The translations under genes were made by a program, and so were the position numbers. A model generated the notes under the pieces. It saw nothing but the letters and a program-made list of their open reading frames with translations. It searched no databases and had not been told where the DNA came from. From Nocardia huaxiensis (GTDB lineage Bacteria; Actinomycetota; Actinomycetes; Mycobacteriales; Mycobacteriaceae), in assembly GCF_013744875.1 (NCBI RefSeq), contig NZ_CP059399.1, positions 310,001 through 374,000 on the forward strand: DNA of 64,000 nucleotides, given 5' to 3'. Below, in pieces: positions 20,301-30,234 of the stretch (position 1 is its first letter; every line of letters begins with the position of its first letter).

Positions 20301-22008
20301 CACCGACATCCAGATCAAGATGGCGCAGGGCGCGAAGCCCGGTGAGGGCGGCCAGCTTCCGGCGCACAAGGTGTACCCGTGGGTCGCCGAGGTCCGGCAC
20401 TCCACGCCCGGCGTGGGCCTGATCTCGCCGCCGCCGCACCACGACATCTACTCGATCGAGGATCTGGCGCAGCTGATCCACGACCTGAAGAACGCGAACC
20501 CGCAGGCGCGGATTCACGTGAAACTTGTCGCGGAGCCCGGCGTCGGCACCGTCGCCGCGGGTGTGTCGAAGGCGCACGCGGACGTCGTGCTCATCTCGGG
20601 CCACGACGGTGGCACCGGTGCGTCGCCGCTGACCTCGCTCAAGCACGCGGGTGGTCCGTGGGAGCTCGGCCTGGCCGAGACCCAGCAGACCCTGCTGCTG
20701 AACGGTCTGCGCGACCGCATCGTGGTGCAGGTGGACGGTCAGATGAAGACCGGCCGCGACGTCATGATCGCCGCGCTGCTGGGTGCCGAGGAGTACGGTT
20801 TCGCGACCGCTCCGCTGGTGGTTTCGGGCTGCATCATGATGCGCGTCTGCCACCTGGACACCTGCCCCGTCGGTGTCGCCACGCAGAATCCCGTTCTGCG
20901 CGAACGCTTCACGGGCAAGCCGGAGTTCGTCGAGAACTTCATGCTGTTCATCGCCGAAGAGGTGCGTGAGCTGCTGGCGTCGCTGGGTCTGCGCACGCTC
21001 GACGAGGCCATCGGCCGCGTCGATCTGCTGGACACCACCGCGGCCAAGGAGCATTGGAAGGCTGCCAAGCTGGATCTGTCGCCCATCCTCGACGATGTCG
21101 AGACGGCGTTCATGTTCCAGGACCGCCGCCAGACCAAGACCCAGGACCACGGTCTGGACAAGGCCCTCGACAACGAGCTCATCGCGCAGGCCGCGGACGC
21201 GCTCGAGCGGGGCAAGCCGGTCAAGATCGAAACCAAGGTCACCAACGTGAACCGCACGGTCGGCACCATGCTCGGCCACGAGGTCACCAAGCTGTACGGC
21301 GGCGTCGGCCTGCCCGACGACACCATCGACATCACGTTCACCGGTTCCGCCGGCAACTCGTTCGGTGCGTTCGTCCCGGCCGGTATCACGCTGCGTGTGA
21401 TCGGCGACGCCAACGACTATGTGGGCAAGGGTCTTTCGGGTGGCCGCATCACGGTGCGCCCGTCCGGAGACGCCCCCGAGGGCTTCGTGGCGGAGCAGAA
21501 CATCATCGCGGGCAACGTGATCCTGTTCGGCGCGACCAGCGGCCAGGTCTTCCTGCGCGGTGTGGTCGGCGAGCGCTTCGCCGTCCGCAACTCGGGTGCG
21601 ACCGCGGTCGTCGAAGGCGTGGGCGACCACGGCTGCGAGTACATGACCGGTGGCCGCGTGGTCATCCTCGGCGAGACCGGCCGCAACTTCGGCGCGGGCA
21701 TGTCGGGCGGTATCGCCTACATCTACAACCCGAACGGCACCTTCGAGTCCAACCTCAACCCCGAGCTGGTGGACCTGGAGAAGCTGTCCGACGAGGACAC
21801 CGCGTGGCTGCAGAGCACCATCGCGCAGCACCGTGACGAGACGGGTTCGGCTGTGGCGGAACGTCTGCTGGGCGACTGGGCCAACGAGTCGGCCAAGTTC
21901 GTCAAGGTCATGCCGCGCGACTACAAGAAGGTCCTGCTGGCCATCACCGAGGCGGAGAAGAACGGCCGCGATGTGGCCGAGGCGATCATGGAGGCCGCTC
22001 GTGCCTAA
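17359..22008 (+). CDS. gltB: Glutamate synthase (NADPH) large subunit
   Basis: Transfers the amide of glutamine to 2-oxoglutarate, giving two glutamates (GS-GOGAT ammonia assimilation). The 1549-residue chain has the full four-domain order: an N-terminal Ntn glutaminase whose catalytic Cys25 sits in [10 protein letters not shown] (after a short propeptide), a central domain, the FMN-binding synthase domain ([30 protein letters not shown]), the 3Fe-4S cluster cysteines in [16 protein letters not shown], and the C-terminal beta-helix GXGXG domain. The start ATG 17359 has GAAGG upstream. gltD follows after 44 bases, so they form an operon ending at the terminator near 23570. Confidence 0.97.
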   Translation: MTQLPGHRSPGPRGLYDPANEHDACGVAFVVDMHGRRSRDIVDKAITALLNLEHRGAAGAEPNSGDGAGILIQLPDKFFRAVVDFELPAEGSYATGIAFLPQARREAARAGYGVEKIVREEGLEVLGWREVPIDSSSLGALSRDAMPTFRQIFIASPKDGAEQLSGMDLERRAYVIRKRIEHELGKSGAGEGAVGKESVYFPSLSGETFVYKGMFTTPQLRAFYLDLQDDRVESALGIVHSRFSTNTFPSWPLAHPFRRVAHNGEINTVSGNENWMRAREALLNSNVFGTDSEGNNRLEKIFPVCTPGASDTARFDEVLELLHLGGRSLPHAVLMMIPEAWERNESMTPEQRAFYRYHSFLMEPWDGPASVCFTDGTVVGAVLDRNGLRPGRIWVTEDGLCVLASEVGVLDIDPAKVVYKKRLQPGHMFLVDTSQGRIISDEEVKQSLAEQFPYQQWLDNGPTKLSDLPDRPHVHMSHDRVLIRQQIFGYTTEELNLLVSPMAQTGGEALGSMGTDTPIAVLSSRPRLLFDYFSQLFAQVTNPPLDAIREEVVTSLRSMVGPEADLLNPGPESCGQITLTQPILDNDELSKLVHINDDGSRPDLRSVVVHGLYPVKKGGKGLRKAIEAVQKQVSAAIDGGARIIILSDRESNEKLAPIPSLLLTAAVHHHLVRERTRTKVGLVVEAGDAREVHHMALLVGFGAAAINPYMAFESIEDMLERGALKMPGSTGDLAADYKKAVYNYNKAAGKGVLKVMSKMGISTIASYRGAQLFQVIGLAQDLVDEYFTGLRSPLDGIGLDDIAGEVAQRHKVAFLENRNERAHRELEVGGEYQWRREGEYHLFNPDTVFKLQHATRSGQYSIFKEYTKLVDDQSEQLASLRGLFKFKSKGRNPIPIEEVEPASEIVKRFSTGAMSYGSISAEAHETLAIAMNRLGGRSNSGEGGENIARFEVEENGDWRRSAIKQVASGRFGVTAHYLTNCTDIQIKMAQGAKPGEGGQLPAHKVYPWVAEVRHSTPGVGLISPPPHHDIYSIEDLAQLIHDLKNANPQARIHVKLVAEPGVGTVAAGVSKAHADVVLISGHDGGTGASPLTSLKHAGGPWELGLAETQQTLLLNGLRDRIVVQVDGQMKTGRDVMIAALLGAEEYGFATAPLVVSGCIMMRVCHLDTCPVGVATQNPVLRERFTGKPEFVENFMLFIAEEVRELLASLGLRTLDEAIGRVDLLDTTAAKEHWKAAKLDLSPILDDVETAFMFQDRRQTKTQDHGLDKALDNELIAQAADALERGKPVKIETKVTNVNRTVGTMLGHEVTKLYGGVGLPDDTIDITFTGSAGNSFGAFVPAGITLRVIGDANDYVGKGLSGGRITVRPSGDAPEGFVAEQNIIAGNVILFGATSGQVFLRGVVGERFAVRNSGATAVVEGVGDHGCEYMTGGRVVILGETGRNFGAGMSGGIAYIYNPNGTFESNLNPELVDLEKLSDEDTAWLQSTIAQHRDETGSAVAERLLGDWANESAKFVKVMPRDYKKVLLAITEAEKNGRDVAEAIMEAARA

Positions 22009-22052
22009 TCATGCTGCCGCTAAGACTGTTTGTTTTGGTCAGGAGATCGTAA

Positions 22053-23522
22053 ATGGGTGACGCACAAGGCTTCCTGAAGCACACTTCCCGGGAACTGCCG
22101 AAGCGCCGTCCCGTTCCGCTGCGCCTGATGGACTGGAAAGAGGTGTACGAGGAGAACTTCTCCAAGGACACCCTCAAGACCCAGGCCAGCCGCTGCATGG
22201 ACTGCGGAATCCCGTTCTGCCACAACGGCTGCCCGCTCGGGAACCTGATTCCCGAGTGGAACGACCTGGTGTACAAGGGCGCGTGGAAGGAAGGCTTCGA
22301 CCGCCTGCACGCGACCAACAACTTCCCGGAGTTCACCGGCCGCCTGTGCCCGGCTCCGTGCGAGGCGTCCTGCGTCCTGGGCATCAACCAGGATCCGGTG
22401 ACGATCAAGCAGGTCGAGGTCGAGATCATCGAGAACGGTTTCGACGAGGGCTGGGTGACCCCGGTCTACCCGACCCGCCTGACCGGCAAGCGCATCGCCG
22501 TCGTGGGCTCCGGCCCCGCCGGTCTGGCTGCCGCGCAGCAGCTGACCCGGGCCGGCCACACCGTGACCGTGTTCGAGCGTGACGACCGCATCGGCGGCCT
22601 GCTGCGCTACGGCATCCCGGAATTCAAGATGGAGAAGCGCTTCATCGACCGTCGGCTGGCGCAGATGGAGGCCGAGGGCACCATCTTCAAGACCGGCGTG
22701 AACGTGGGCGTGGACATCACCGCCGAGCAGCTGCGCGAGCAGTTCGACGCGATCGTCCTGGCCGGTGGCGCGACCATCGCGCGTGACCTGCCGGTGCCGG
22801 GCCGTGACCTGGACGGCATCCACCAGGCCATGGAGTTCCTGCCGCTGGCCAACCGCGTGCAGCTGGGCGACCAGATCACCGACGAGAACGGCCTGCCGCG
22901 CATCAACGCGCGCGGCAAGAAGGTCGTCATCATCGGTGGCGGTGACACCGGCGCGGACTGCCTGGGCACCTCGCACCGTCAGGGTGCGGAGTCGGTCCAT
23001 CAGTTCGAGATCATGCCGCGGCCGCCGGAGGAGCGCGCGGGTTCCACCCCGTGGCCGACCTACCCGCTCATGTACCGCGTCTCCTCGGCGCACGAAGAGG
23101 GCGGCGAGCGCGTCTTCTCCGTGAACACCGAGCGTTTCGTGGGCGAGAACGGCAAGGTCACCGGCCTGCAGGCGCACGAGGTCAAGATGGTGAACGGCCG
23201 CTTCGAGAAGGTCGAGGGCACCGACTTCACCCTCGAGGCCGACCTGGTGCTGCTGGCCATGGGCTTCGTCGGACCGCAGAAGAACGGTCTGCTCGAGGGC
23301 CTGGGCGTGGGTTACGACCAGCGCGGAAACGTCAAGCGCGACAACGATTGGCAGACCACGGTCCCCGGCGTCTTCGTCGCCGGGGACATGGGCCGCGGCC
23401 AGTCGCTGATCGTGTGGGCCATCGCCGAGGGCCGCGCCGCGGCGTCGGCCGTGGACAAGTTCCTCGAGGGCGAGACCGCGCTCCCGTCCCCGATCACCCC
23501 CACGATGGTCGCCCAGCGATAG
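22053..23522 (+). CDS. gltD: Glutamate synthase (NADPH) small subunit
   Basis: Iron-sulfur flavoprotein that passes electrons from NADPH to GltB. The 489-residue product shows the N-terminal 4Fe-4S cysteines ([17 protein letters not shown] and [12 protein letters not shown]), an FAD motif [15 protein letters not shown], and an NADPH motif [14 protein letters not shown]. The start ATG 22053 has AGGAG seven bases upstream. It is the last gene of the gltBD operon and is followed by a strong terminator. Confidence 0.97.
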   Translation: MGDAQGFLKHTSRELPKRRPVPLRLMDWKEVYEENFSKDTLKTQASRCMDCGIPFCHNGCPLGNLIPEWNDLVYKGAWKEGFDRLHATNNFPEFTGRLCPAPCEASCVLGINQDPVTIKQVEVEIIENGFDEGWVTPVYPTRLTGKRIAVVGSGPAGLAAAQQLTRAGHTVTVFERDDRIGGLLRYGIPEFKMEKRFIDRRLAQMEAEGTIFKTGVNVGVDITAEQLREQFDAIVLAGGATIARDLPVPGRDLDGIHQAMEFLPLANRVQLGDQITDENGLPRINARGKKVVIIGGGDTGADCLGTSHRQGAESVHQFEIMPRPPEERAGSTPWPTYPLMYRVSSAHEEGGERVFSVNTERFVGENGKVTGLQAHEVKMVNGRFEKVEGTDFTLEADLVLLAMGFVGPQKNGLLEGLGVGYDQRGNVKRDNDWQTTVPGVFVAGDMGRGQSLIVWAIAEGRAAASAVDKFLEGETALPSPITPTMVAQR

Positions 23523-23543
23523 ATCGCTGACAGCCGAACGAAG

Positions 23544-23575
23544 CGCCCACGGACTGCGGTCCGTGGGCGTTTTGT
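23544..23575 (+). terminator. Terminator of gltBD
   Basis: CGCCCACGGAC (23544-23554) pairs perfectly with GTCCGTGGGCG (23559-23569) around TGCG, followed by TTTTGT. It lies 21 bases after the gltD stop. Confidence 0.93.
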
Positions 23576-23927
23576 CTGTCCAAAGTTGCCAGCGGATTAA
23601 CCGTCTGAGACAAATTCTTCCGAGCCGCTGACTTATGGCTATCGAGCAGCTATGTTGTGTGGGTCACCGCGTGATAACGGGGCGCACGAACTATAAAGAT
23701 CGGAAATCGGACGTACTCCCGAACTCGCTTGGCGGCTTCGGAAAGGCCCCTTTATCCTTATCGGCGGTGTGTCGCCGATCTCGACGAAGTGATCCGATTC
23801 GCGCATCTCATAGTGGCTGGTTACGTCGGTTAACCATGCGTGCACCGAGTTGTCATACGGCGACAGCACCATGAGTCGGGTAATAACGGAGCAATCACAG
23901 CTCCGGGTAAGCGTGAACTGGAGCAGT
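23576..23927. other. Gene-free region upstream of the cutinase gene
   Basis: About 350 bases of lower GC with no convincing coding sequence; it should hold the cutinase promoter. An in-frame extension of the cutinase to TTG 23850 or ATG 23871 exists but would bury the signal peptide. Confidence 0.5.
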
Positions 23928-24833
23928 ATGCGGTTGAAGAGTGTTGTCGCGGCTGCGGGGGCAGCAGCGAGCGTGCTTATGTCGGGAATCGTCCTGGGTG
24001 GGGGAGCCGTTACGACGGCCCACGCGGATCCGAGTTGCCCGGCTCTCTACACGGTGGCCATCCCCGGAACCTGGGAGACCGGCCACGAGAAGGATCCCAA
24101 GCCGGGCATGCTCGCCGCGGTTACCGATGGGCTACCCGGCCGGGTGGACTACGTGACCTACGCGGCGACCGCCTTCCCCTGGGAGGGTGACGTCTACGGG
24201 GCCTCCAAGAAGGAAGCCGTGGACCACGCCCGGCAGTTCGTGAGCGCCATGGGCGCCGCCTGCCCCGGCACCAAGATCGCGATCACCGGCTACAGCCAGG
24301 GCGCGGACGCGGCCGGCGAACTCGCCGCCGAGATCGGCACCGGCCTGGGAGTCGTTCCGCCGGACCGGATCTCGGCCGTCGCGCTGATCTCCGACCCGCG
24401 CCGCTCGCCGAGCGACGTCCAGGTCGGCCCGATCGCGCCCGGCGCGGGTGCGGGCGGTGCACGCACCGGCGGCTTCGGTTTCGTCAGCGACCGGGTGCGC
24501 ACCATCTGCGCCATCGGCGACCTGTACTGCTCCACCGAGGATTCCGACTTCGTCACCCGTTTCGCGGGCTTCCTGGCACAGGCGTCGGACCCGAACCCGG
24601 TCAACCTGTGGCGCTACCAGCTCGAGGTCGGCACCATCATCAATGATCTGATGGCGCAGGGCGGCATCCCGACACTGCAGGCGCAGCTGTCGGAGGGGGC
24701 CAACGAGCAGCGGGCCCGCCAGTTCGAGCAGTTCTTCCGCACCGGTACGCACACCAGCTACGGCAGCTACGGCGTCGGCGGCGGTCAGACCGCGCTGACC
24801 TGGATGCACAACTACATCGCGAACTCGATCTAG
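23928..24833 (+). CDS. Secreted cutinase-like (Culp) serine esterase
   Basis: Alpha/beta-hydrolase of the cutinase family, exported to the envelope; mycobacterial relatives are lipases/esterases, and some act as envelope phospholipase/thioesterase. The 301-residue precursor has a Sec signal (about 1-33, cleavage near AHA-DP), the nucleophile motif GYSQG with Ser at about 123, paired cysteines (SCPALY and ACPGTK), and the Asp region CAIGDLYCSTED. Asp and His complete the triad; the His is probably in HTSYGSY. I chose ATG 23928 because it begins a classical signal peptide and CTGGAG lies upstream. Chain length and a C-terminal extension fit the larger actinobacterial cutinases. Confidence 0.9.
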   Translation: MRLKSVVAAAGAAASVLMSGIVLGGGAVTTAHADPSCPALYTVAIPGTWETGHEKDPKPGMLAAVTDGLPGRVDYVTYAATAFPWEGDVYGASKKEAVDHARQFVSAMGAACPGTKIAITGYSQGADAAGELAAEIGTGLGVVPPDRISAVALISDPRRSPSDVQVGPIAPGAGAGGARTGGFGFVSDRVRTICAIGDLYCSTEDSDFVTRFAGFLAQASDPNPVNLWRYQLEVGTIINDLMAQGGIPTLQAQLSEGANEQRARQFEQFFRTGTHTSYGSYGVGGGQTALTWMHNYIANSI

Positions 24834-24847
24834 GGGTTCGACAGCCG

Positions 24848-24873
24848 AGGCCGCTTCCCGAGGGAGGCGGCCT
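24848..24873. terminator. Bidirectional terminator between cutinase and phosphatase genes
   Basis: AGGCCGC (24848-24854) pairs with GCGGCCT (24867-24873), extended inside by TCCC/GGGA. It lies between two convergent stop codons (24833 and 24883). Confidence 0.75.
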
Positions 24874-24882
24874 TCGCCGTGT

Positions 24883-25488
24883 TCAGAGGTTGCGCGGCAG
24901 CAGATCCCAGACGTGCCCGTTCTCGTTGATGGTGGCCGCGGTGCGGCGGCCGGTGCGCGAGTACAGGATTCGGGTGATCGAGCAGTAGTCGATCGGGAAG
25001 GTGAGCGGCCGTTCCAGGCCGAGGACGTCCTGTAGGAGCACGTTGATCACACCGCCGTGCGCGAACACCACCACCGTGTCGGCGGGATCGGCGGCCGTCG
25101 TGATGGCCGTAATATCGTTCAGCACCCGGGCTTTGAAGGCGTCACCGTCGATCTGCTCGGGCAGGTACCCGGCCTTGATCCGGTCGTAGACGGCCTGGAA
25201 GTCCCGCTTGGCATCCTCGATGGGGATGTAGACCGGCAGATCCCGGTCGTACTCTGCGAGGCCGTCGAAGATCTCGATCTCGCGGCCGAGTTTGTCGGCG
25301 GTGGGCTTGGCGGTCTCGCGCGCCCGCAGCTGCGGACTGCTCACCACCCGCGCGATGCGGTGCGGCGCGAGCGCGGCCGGTACCCGCCCGGCCTGCTGCA
25401 CGCCGATCTCGGTGAGCCGCGGATCGGCCGGGCCGGACGAACCGGCGACGCGTTGCGGCTGGGCATGGCGGACGAGGATCAACTGCAC
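24883..25488 (-). CDS. Histidine phosphatase (phosphoglycerate mutase-like) family protein
   Basis: Branch of the histidine acid phosphatase clan; substrate unknown. The catalytic LVRHAQ (RH with nucleophile His) is near the N-terminus, the second Arg is in SSPQLRARETA, Glu in LAEYDRD, and the second catalytic His in FAHGGVINVLL. The 201-residue length fits single-domain phosphatases. The start is uncertain: GTG 25488 gives the usual VQLILVRHAQ N-terminus; GTG 25506 would add six residues. Neither has a good ribosome site. It is monocistronic and convergent with the cutinase gene. Confidence 0.87.
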   Translation of the reverse strand: MQLILVRHAQPQRVAGSSGPADPRLTEIGVQQAGRVPAALAPHRIARVVSSPQLRARETAKPTADKLGREIEIFDGLAEYDRDLPVYIPIEDAKRDFQAVYDRIKAGYLPEQIDGDAFKARVLNDITAITTAADPADTVVVFAHGGVINVLLQDVLGLERPLTFPIDYCSITRILYSRTGRRTAATINENGHVWDLLPRNL

Positions 25489-25537
25489 ATGTCCACAATG
25501 CCGCACCGGCCGCCCACCCCGTCGGGCAGGCTCCGCG

Positions 25538-25750
25538 CTACTGGCTCTTCTTCTTCCGCATCATGTAGACGATGCCGAGGATCAGCACGATGATGCCGAT
25601 ACAGCACACCGCGGCGAAGATCCAGAAACCGCCGCCCTTGCTCTTGGACTTCTTCTTGGCGGCCAGGTCCATGGCCGTGTTCCAGGTGTCGGCGTCGGCC
25701 CACACGGTGTGATCGAGCAGGCTGGCCTGGGTGAGCATGTCTAGGTACAT
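25538..25750 (-). CDS. Small single-helix membrane protein
   Basis: A 70-residue protein of unknown function: a soluble N-terminus (MYLDMLTQASLLDHTVWADA), a Lys/Ser run (KKKSKSKGGG), one strong membrane helix (FWIFAAVCCIGIIVLILGIVY) and a basic end (MRKKKSQ). The Cys-Cys pair inside the helix is notable. I chose ATG 25750, with GGGG upstream; an in-frame TTG lies four codons earlier. It lies between the phosphatase and lysX genes, all on the same strand. Confidence 0.72.
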   Translation of the reverse strand: MYLDMLTQASLLDHTVWADADTWNTAMDLAAKKKSKSKGGGFWIFAAVCCIGIIVLILGIVYMMRKKKSQ

Positions 25751-25894
25751 CGGAAACCCCAATCGAGAGTAAGCGGTGGCCCTCCTCCCGGGGCCCGGGA
25801 AAACAGATTAGCTGGACATTTCGTGCCGCACAGCGTGTTGCGACCGCGCGTGTAATGGCTATTCCCACAGCTCAGACTGTTAACACTGTCGCGC

Positions 25895-28800
25895 TCAGCG
25901 TGAATCTCCTTGCCCGGTGCGGGGTTTCACCAGCGGGAAGGGCAGGGTTTCGCGGATGCTGCGGCCGGTGATCAACATGACCACCCGGTCCACGCCGACG
26001 CCGAGGCCGCCGGTGGGCGGCATGGCGTGTTCGAGCGCCTGCAGGAAGTCCTCGTCGAGTTCCATGGCCTCCGGGTCGCCGCCGGCGGCGAGCATGGACT
26101 GTTCGGTGAGGCGTTTGCGCTGTTCGACCGGGTCGGTCAACTCGCTGTAGGCGGTGCCCAATTCGACGCCCCAGGCCACCAGGTCCCAGCGTTCGGTCAC
26201 GCCCTGGATGTGCCGGTGGGCGCGGGTGAGCGGGGAGACGGAGGTGGGGAAGTCGATGTAGAAGGTGGGTTCCTCGGTCTTGGACTCCACCAGGTGCTCG
26301 TACATTTCCAGCACGATCTGCCCTGCGTCCCAGCCCAATTGGAACGGAATGCCCTCCTTGTCGCAGAGGATGCGCAGGCGTTCCACCTCGGTGTCGGGGG
26401 TGATGGTCTCGCCGATGGCCTGCGAGATCGCCCCGTGCACGGTCTTGACCGGCCATTCGCCGGAGATGTCGACCTCGTCGAGGCCGCCGTCCGAATTCGG
26501 CCGCAGCACAACCATCTTGCCGTTGGCCGCGACCGCCGCCTCCTGGATGAGCTGGCGGCAGGTGTGCATCATGCGTTCGTAATCACTGTGCGCCTCATAG
26601 GCTTCCAGCACGGTGAACTCGGGATTGTGGCTGAAGTCGACGCCTTCGTTGCGGAAGACCCGGCCGAGTTCGAACACCTTCTCCATGCCGCCCACGCATA
26701 GTCGCTTCAGGTACAGCTCGGGCGCGATGCGCAAATACAGGTCCAGGTCGTAGGCATTGATGTGGGTGGTGAACGGGGTGGCGTTGGCCCCGCCGTGCAC
26801 CTGCTGCAGCACCGGGGTCTCGACCTCCTGGAATCCCCAGCCGTGCAGCGTGTCCCGCAGCGAGCGTACGACGGCGCTGCGCTTGGTCATCATCTCCCGG
26901 ATGTCGGTGTTGATGGCCATGTCGACATACCGTTGCCGCACCCGGGCTTCCGGATCGGAGAGGCCCTTCCACTTGTCGGGCAGCGGGTGCAGGCATTTGC
27001 CGATCATCCGCCAGTCGGCGGCGAGCAGGGACAGTTCGCCGCGGCGGCTGCGCCCGATCTGCCCGCTCACCTCGATGAGGTCGCCGAGGTCGAAGTATTC
27101 GTCGAATTCGGCGCTGCGGTCGGCGCCGACGCGGCCGCGGTCGATCATCAGCTGGATGTCGCCGGACCAGTCGCGCAGCAGCGCGAAGGTGACGCCGCCG
27201 TAGTCGCGAATCCGCAGGAGCCGTCCGCACACTCGCACCGTGGTGCCCTGCGGGGTGCGTCGCGCCGCGGCGACCGTGTGCGTGGGCGGGTACGCGACCG
27301 GGTACGCCTCGACGCCGGATTCCTCGAGCTTGCGCAGTTTGTCCATGCGGACGCGCACCTGCTCGGGGCGGCGTGGCCCGTTGTCCTCCAGCTCTTCCGG
27401 CGTGAAGTCGGGCGGGCTGCCGTCGGCGTGCAGACCGGTCATGGTGTCGGGGACCGAGGCGCGCACACCGGTGTGGTGCGAGGTTTCGGGGTCCTTGCCG
27501 ATGCGCGGCAGGAACCCTTCGGCCAGGGCGCTGGCCAGCGCGACGCGCGCCAGGTGCCGGCGATCCTCGAACATGGAGAAGCGCGGCACCCACTCCGGCT
27601 GGTATTTCACATTCGACCGGTAGAGCGCTTCGAGCTGATACCAGCGGGAGAAGAACATGAGGATGCTGCGCCACATGCGCAGCACCGGTCCGGCGCCGAT
27701 GCGGCTGCCCTCCTCGAAGACCGCGCGGAAGACCGCGAAGTTCAACGAGATTCGGGTGATGCCGTACTGCTCGGAGTTCAGCGCCAGCTTGGAGATCATC
27801 AATTCCATGACGCCGTTGGGGCTCTGGCGGTCGCGGCGCATGAGGTCGAGGGAGACGCCGGTGCGGCCCCACGGGACCAGCGACAGCATGCCGAGCACGC
27901 GGTCGTTCGCGTCCACGGCTTCCACGAGCAGGCAGTCGCCGTCGAGCGGATCGCCGAGCCGGTCGAGGGCCATGGAGAAGCCGCGTTCGGTTTCGGTGTC
28001 GCGCCAGGCGTCGGCGCGGCGCATGACCTCCCGCATCTCCTCCGGGGGGACCTCCTTGTGCCGGCGTACCCGCACGGTGATGCCCTGTTTCGACAGCCGG
28101 TTCACGGCTTGGCGCACCTGTTTCATCTCCGCTCCGGCGAGGGAGAAGGTGCGGGTCTCGAGGATCGCTTCGTCGCCGAGCCGCAGCGCGGAGAGTCCGG
28201 CGCGTTTGTAGGCGGTGGCGCCTTCCTCGCTCGCACCCATGACCGCGGGCGCCCAGCCGTATTGGTCGCACAGTCGCAGCCAGGCTTCGATGGCGTGCGG
28301 CCAGGCTTCCTTCAGGCCGATGGGGTCGCCGGAGGCCAGGCACACCCCGAGTTCCACGCGATAGGTGACGGCCGCCTTGCCGCTGGCCGCGAAAACGACG
28401 GCCTTGTCGCGGCGGGTGGCGAAATACCCGAGCGAATCTTCCACATCGGAACGCTCGAGGAGTCCGCGCAGCGCCGATTCGTCCAGTCCGGTGAGCGCGT
28501 TGGAGGCGCGCTGCGAGCGGAACAGCACGGCCACCGCGGCCAGCAGGGCGACCGCGCCGAACAGGCCGAGCAGCAGGTTCACGAAATGCTTGGGGTGCCC
28601 GTCGAAGTCCTCGTTGCTGACCAGCACCGCGCCCGTGACCCGCGAGATCGCCCACAGTGGACGTTGCCAGCCGCCGACCAGGGTGCCGGGGAACAGTTCC
28701 ACCAGCCCCCAGCCGACCAGGCAGCCGAGCGCGATGCCACTGGCCAGCCAGCCCAGCGCCCGCCACACCGCGCCGCGCTGCACGTGCGTGTAGAACTCGG

Positions 28801-29263
28801 GCCAGGCGGCGATCAGCACGCCGATGACGAGCAGGTGCACGATCAGCGCGGTGAGCGCGTTGAGATCGCGCTCGGTGACGAAGTCGAGAATGTTGGACAG
28901 CGCGTAGGCGGCCATGTAGCCGACCAGCAGCCACCAGGCGATGCGTTTGCGGGCGGCGGTCGCGCCCGCCAGCAGCCCGACCACGAGCGCCCACACGAGA
29001 CTGGTGTCGGGGGCGTCGAAGTAGTAGGTGTCGATGAAATGCCGCAGGCCGGCGGTCAGATACCGCAGGCCCGGCGAGATGCTCCACAGCGCGCACAGTG
29101 CCGCGAACGTGCCGAGCGCGAGCCCGGCCACGTGCGGCACCTCGCCGAACCGCCCGTGTCCGCGATGCGGAACCTCGGATGACCGAACGTCCGGTCTGGT
29201 TTCGGTGTCGTGGTGGTGCCGGTCCCGCGTCGAAGTCACCGCACCAGTGTGAATGCTGCCCAT
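25895..29263 (-). CDS. lysX: LysX: lysyl-phosphatidylglycerol synthase fused to lysyl-tRNA synthetase
   Basis: Two-domain enzyme that charges tRNA with lysine and transfers lysine to phosphatidylglycerol, giving cationic lipid that protects against antimicrobial peptides. The 1122-residue product has about six N-terminal membrane helices (to ~240), a GNAT-like MprF/DUF2156 transferase domain (about 260-590; [49 protein letters not shown]), an OB-fold ([15 protein letters not shown]) and a class II LysRS catalytic domain (motif 2 [15 protein letters not shown], motif 3 [15 protein letters not shown]). I chose ATG 29263; GTG 29275 is possible. It is clearly LysX and not the housekeeping LysS, because of the fused membrane domain. 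Confidence 0.96.
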   Translation of the reverse strand: MGSIHTGAVTSTRDRHHHDTETRPDVRSSEVPHRGHGRFGEVPHVAGLALGTFAALCALWSISPGLRYLTAGLRHFIDTYYFDAPDTSLVWALVVGLLAGATAARKRIAWWLLVGYMAAYALSNILDFVTERDLNALTALIVHLLVIGVLIAAWPEFYTHVQRGAVWRALGWLASGIALGCLVGWGLVELFPGTLVGGWQRPLWAISRVTGAVLVSNEDFDGHPKHFVNLLLGLFGAVALLAAVAVLFRSQRASNALTGLDESALRGLLERSDVEDSLGYFATRRDKAVVFAASGKAAVTYRVELGVCLASGDPIGLKEAWPHAIEAWLRLCDQYGWAPAVMGASEEGATAYKRAGLSALRLGDEAILETRTFSLAGAEMKQVRQAVNRLSKQGITVRVRRHKEVPPEEMREVMRRADAWRDTETERGFSMALDRLGDPLDGDCLLVEAVDANDRVLGMLSLVPWGRTGVSLDLMRRDRQSPNGVMELMISKLALNSEQYGITRISLNFAVFRAVFEEGSRIGAGPVLRMWRSILMFFSRWYQLEALYRSNVKYQPEWVPRFSMFEDRRHLARVALASALAEGFLPRIGKDPETSHHTGVRASVPDTMTGLHADGSPPDFTPEELEDNGPRRPEQVRVRMDKLRKLEESGVEAYPVAYPPTHTVAAARRTPQGTTVRVCGRLLRIRDYGGVTFALLRDWSGDIQLMIDRGRVGADRSAEFDEYFDLGDLIEVSGQIGRSRRGELSLLAADWRMIGKCLHPLPDKWKGLSDPEARVRQRYVDMAINTDIREMMTKRSAVVRSLRDTLHGWGFQEVETPVLQQVHGGANATPFTTHINAYDLDLYLRIAPELYLKRLCVGGMEKVFELGRVFRNEGVDFSHNPEFTVLEAYEAHSDYERMMHTCRQLIQEAAVAANGKMVVLRPNSDGGLDEVDISGEWPVKTVHGAISQAIGETITPDTEVERLRILCDKEGIPFQLGWDAGQIVLEMYEHLVESKTEEPTFYIDFPTSVSPLTRAHRHIQGVTERWDLVAWGVELGTAYSELTDPVEQRKRLTEQSMLAAGGDPEAMELDEDFLQALEHAMPPTGGLGVGVDRVVMLITGRSIRETLPFPLVKPRTGQGDSR

Positions 29264-29370
29264 ACCCGTCCGCACTCAGAACCATGTCCGTGTCTAATAC
29301 GGGTTTGCTACCCGCAGGTTGCGGGACCGGATTTTGGACTCCCGGGGGCACGCGCGTAAGGATGTACCCC

Positions 29371-29592
29371 ATGTCGGATCCAGTCGATGTGCCGATCGAT
29401 GACGAGATCATTCGACTCGGCCAGTTCCTGAAGCTGGCGAACCTCATCGATTCCGGTTCGGAAGCCAAAACGGTGATCGCCGCCGGCCTCGTCCGCGTCA
29501 ACGACGAGGTCGAACTCCGCCGCGGCCGCCAACTACAGGCGGGCGACGTAGTCGCCCTCGCCGGACACAAAGCCCGCGTCGCCGCGCACTGA
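29371..29592 (+). CDS. S4-domain RNA-binding protein (YbcJ-like)
   Basis: A 73-residue protein that is almost entirely one S4 fold: IRLGQFLKLANLIDSGSEAK, then VIAAGLVRVNDEVELRRGRQ and the basic end. S4 miniproteins bind structured RNA, mostly rRNA; the specific target is unknown. ATG 29371 has AAGGA about nine bases upstream; ATG 29362 is an in-frame alternative. It is divergent from lysX and convergent with rraA. Confidence 0.88.
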   Translation: MSDPVDVPIDDEIIRLGQFLKLANLIDSGSEAKTVIAAGLVRVNDEVELRRGRQLQAGDVVALAGHKARVAAH

Positions 29593-29614
29593 GAGCGGGG
29601 ACGCGGGCTCGCGC

Positions 29615-30103
29615 TCAGCTCTCGGCGCGGACGACGACGCCGTCGTGGTCGCTGTAGAGCATGTCGCCCGGGACGAAGGTGACGCCGCCGAATTCGACGG
29701 GGACGTCCTTGTCGCCCGAGCCGGTCTGGGTGCTCTTGCGCGGGTTGGTGCCGAGCGCCTTCACGCCGATCTTCAGCGTGCGCAGGATCGCGGAGTCGCG
29801 CACCGCACCGTTGACGATGACACCGGCCCAGCCGTTGTCGACGCCGCGGCCCGCGATGATGTCGCCCACGAGTGCGGTGTGCACGCTCGCGCCGCCGTCG
29901 ACGACCAGCACCCGGCCCTCGCCCGGTTCGCTGAGCGTCTGCTTGACCAGGAGATTGTCCTGGAAGCACTTGATCGTCACGATGCGCCCGGCGAACGCTT
30001 CGACGCCGCCGAACTGAATGAACTGGGTGTCGCAGCTGCGGATTTCCGGGCCGATCTCGTCGGCCAGGTCCGCGGTGGCGACCACGTTTGCTGATTCGGT
30101 CAC
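29615..30103 (-). CDS. rraA: RraA-family protein
   Basis: The RraA/HMG-aldolase fold; family members either inhibit RNase E or cleave 4-hydroxy-4-methyl-2-oxoglutarate. The 162-residue product shows [39 protein letters not shown] (with the R-D pair) and [14 protein letters not shown]. The G-x-x-RD metal/substrate motif for aldolase activity is intact, so either role remains possible. GTG 30103 start. The symbol follows the usual actinobacterial annotation. Confidence 0.9.
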   Translation of the reverse strand: MTESANVVATADLADEIGPEIRSCDTQFIQFGGVEAFAGRIVTIKCFQDNLLVKQTLSEPGEGRVLVVDGGASVHTALVGDIIAGRGVDNGWAGVIVNGAVRDSAILRTLKIGVKALGTNPRKSTQTGSGDKDVPVEFGGVTFVPGDMLYSDHDGVVVRAES

Positions 30104-30234
30104 CCGACTATCTTGTCAGGGTTCGTTTCCGCACGTAGCGGCCGGTCCCGGGGACGCGATATTCCGATGTGCGCATTCGCTCCCGGAGCGCATACTGGAA
30201 TCGAATGGCTCGCCCGGAGGGAGGACCGGTAGCC

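Noticed and set aside
17026..21831. Very long minus-strand open frame of 1601 codons opposite gltB
   Set aside because: A shadow frame caused by GC-rich third positions of gltB; composition (His/Arg/Asp/Val-rich) is not that of a protein, and gltB is certain.
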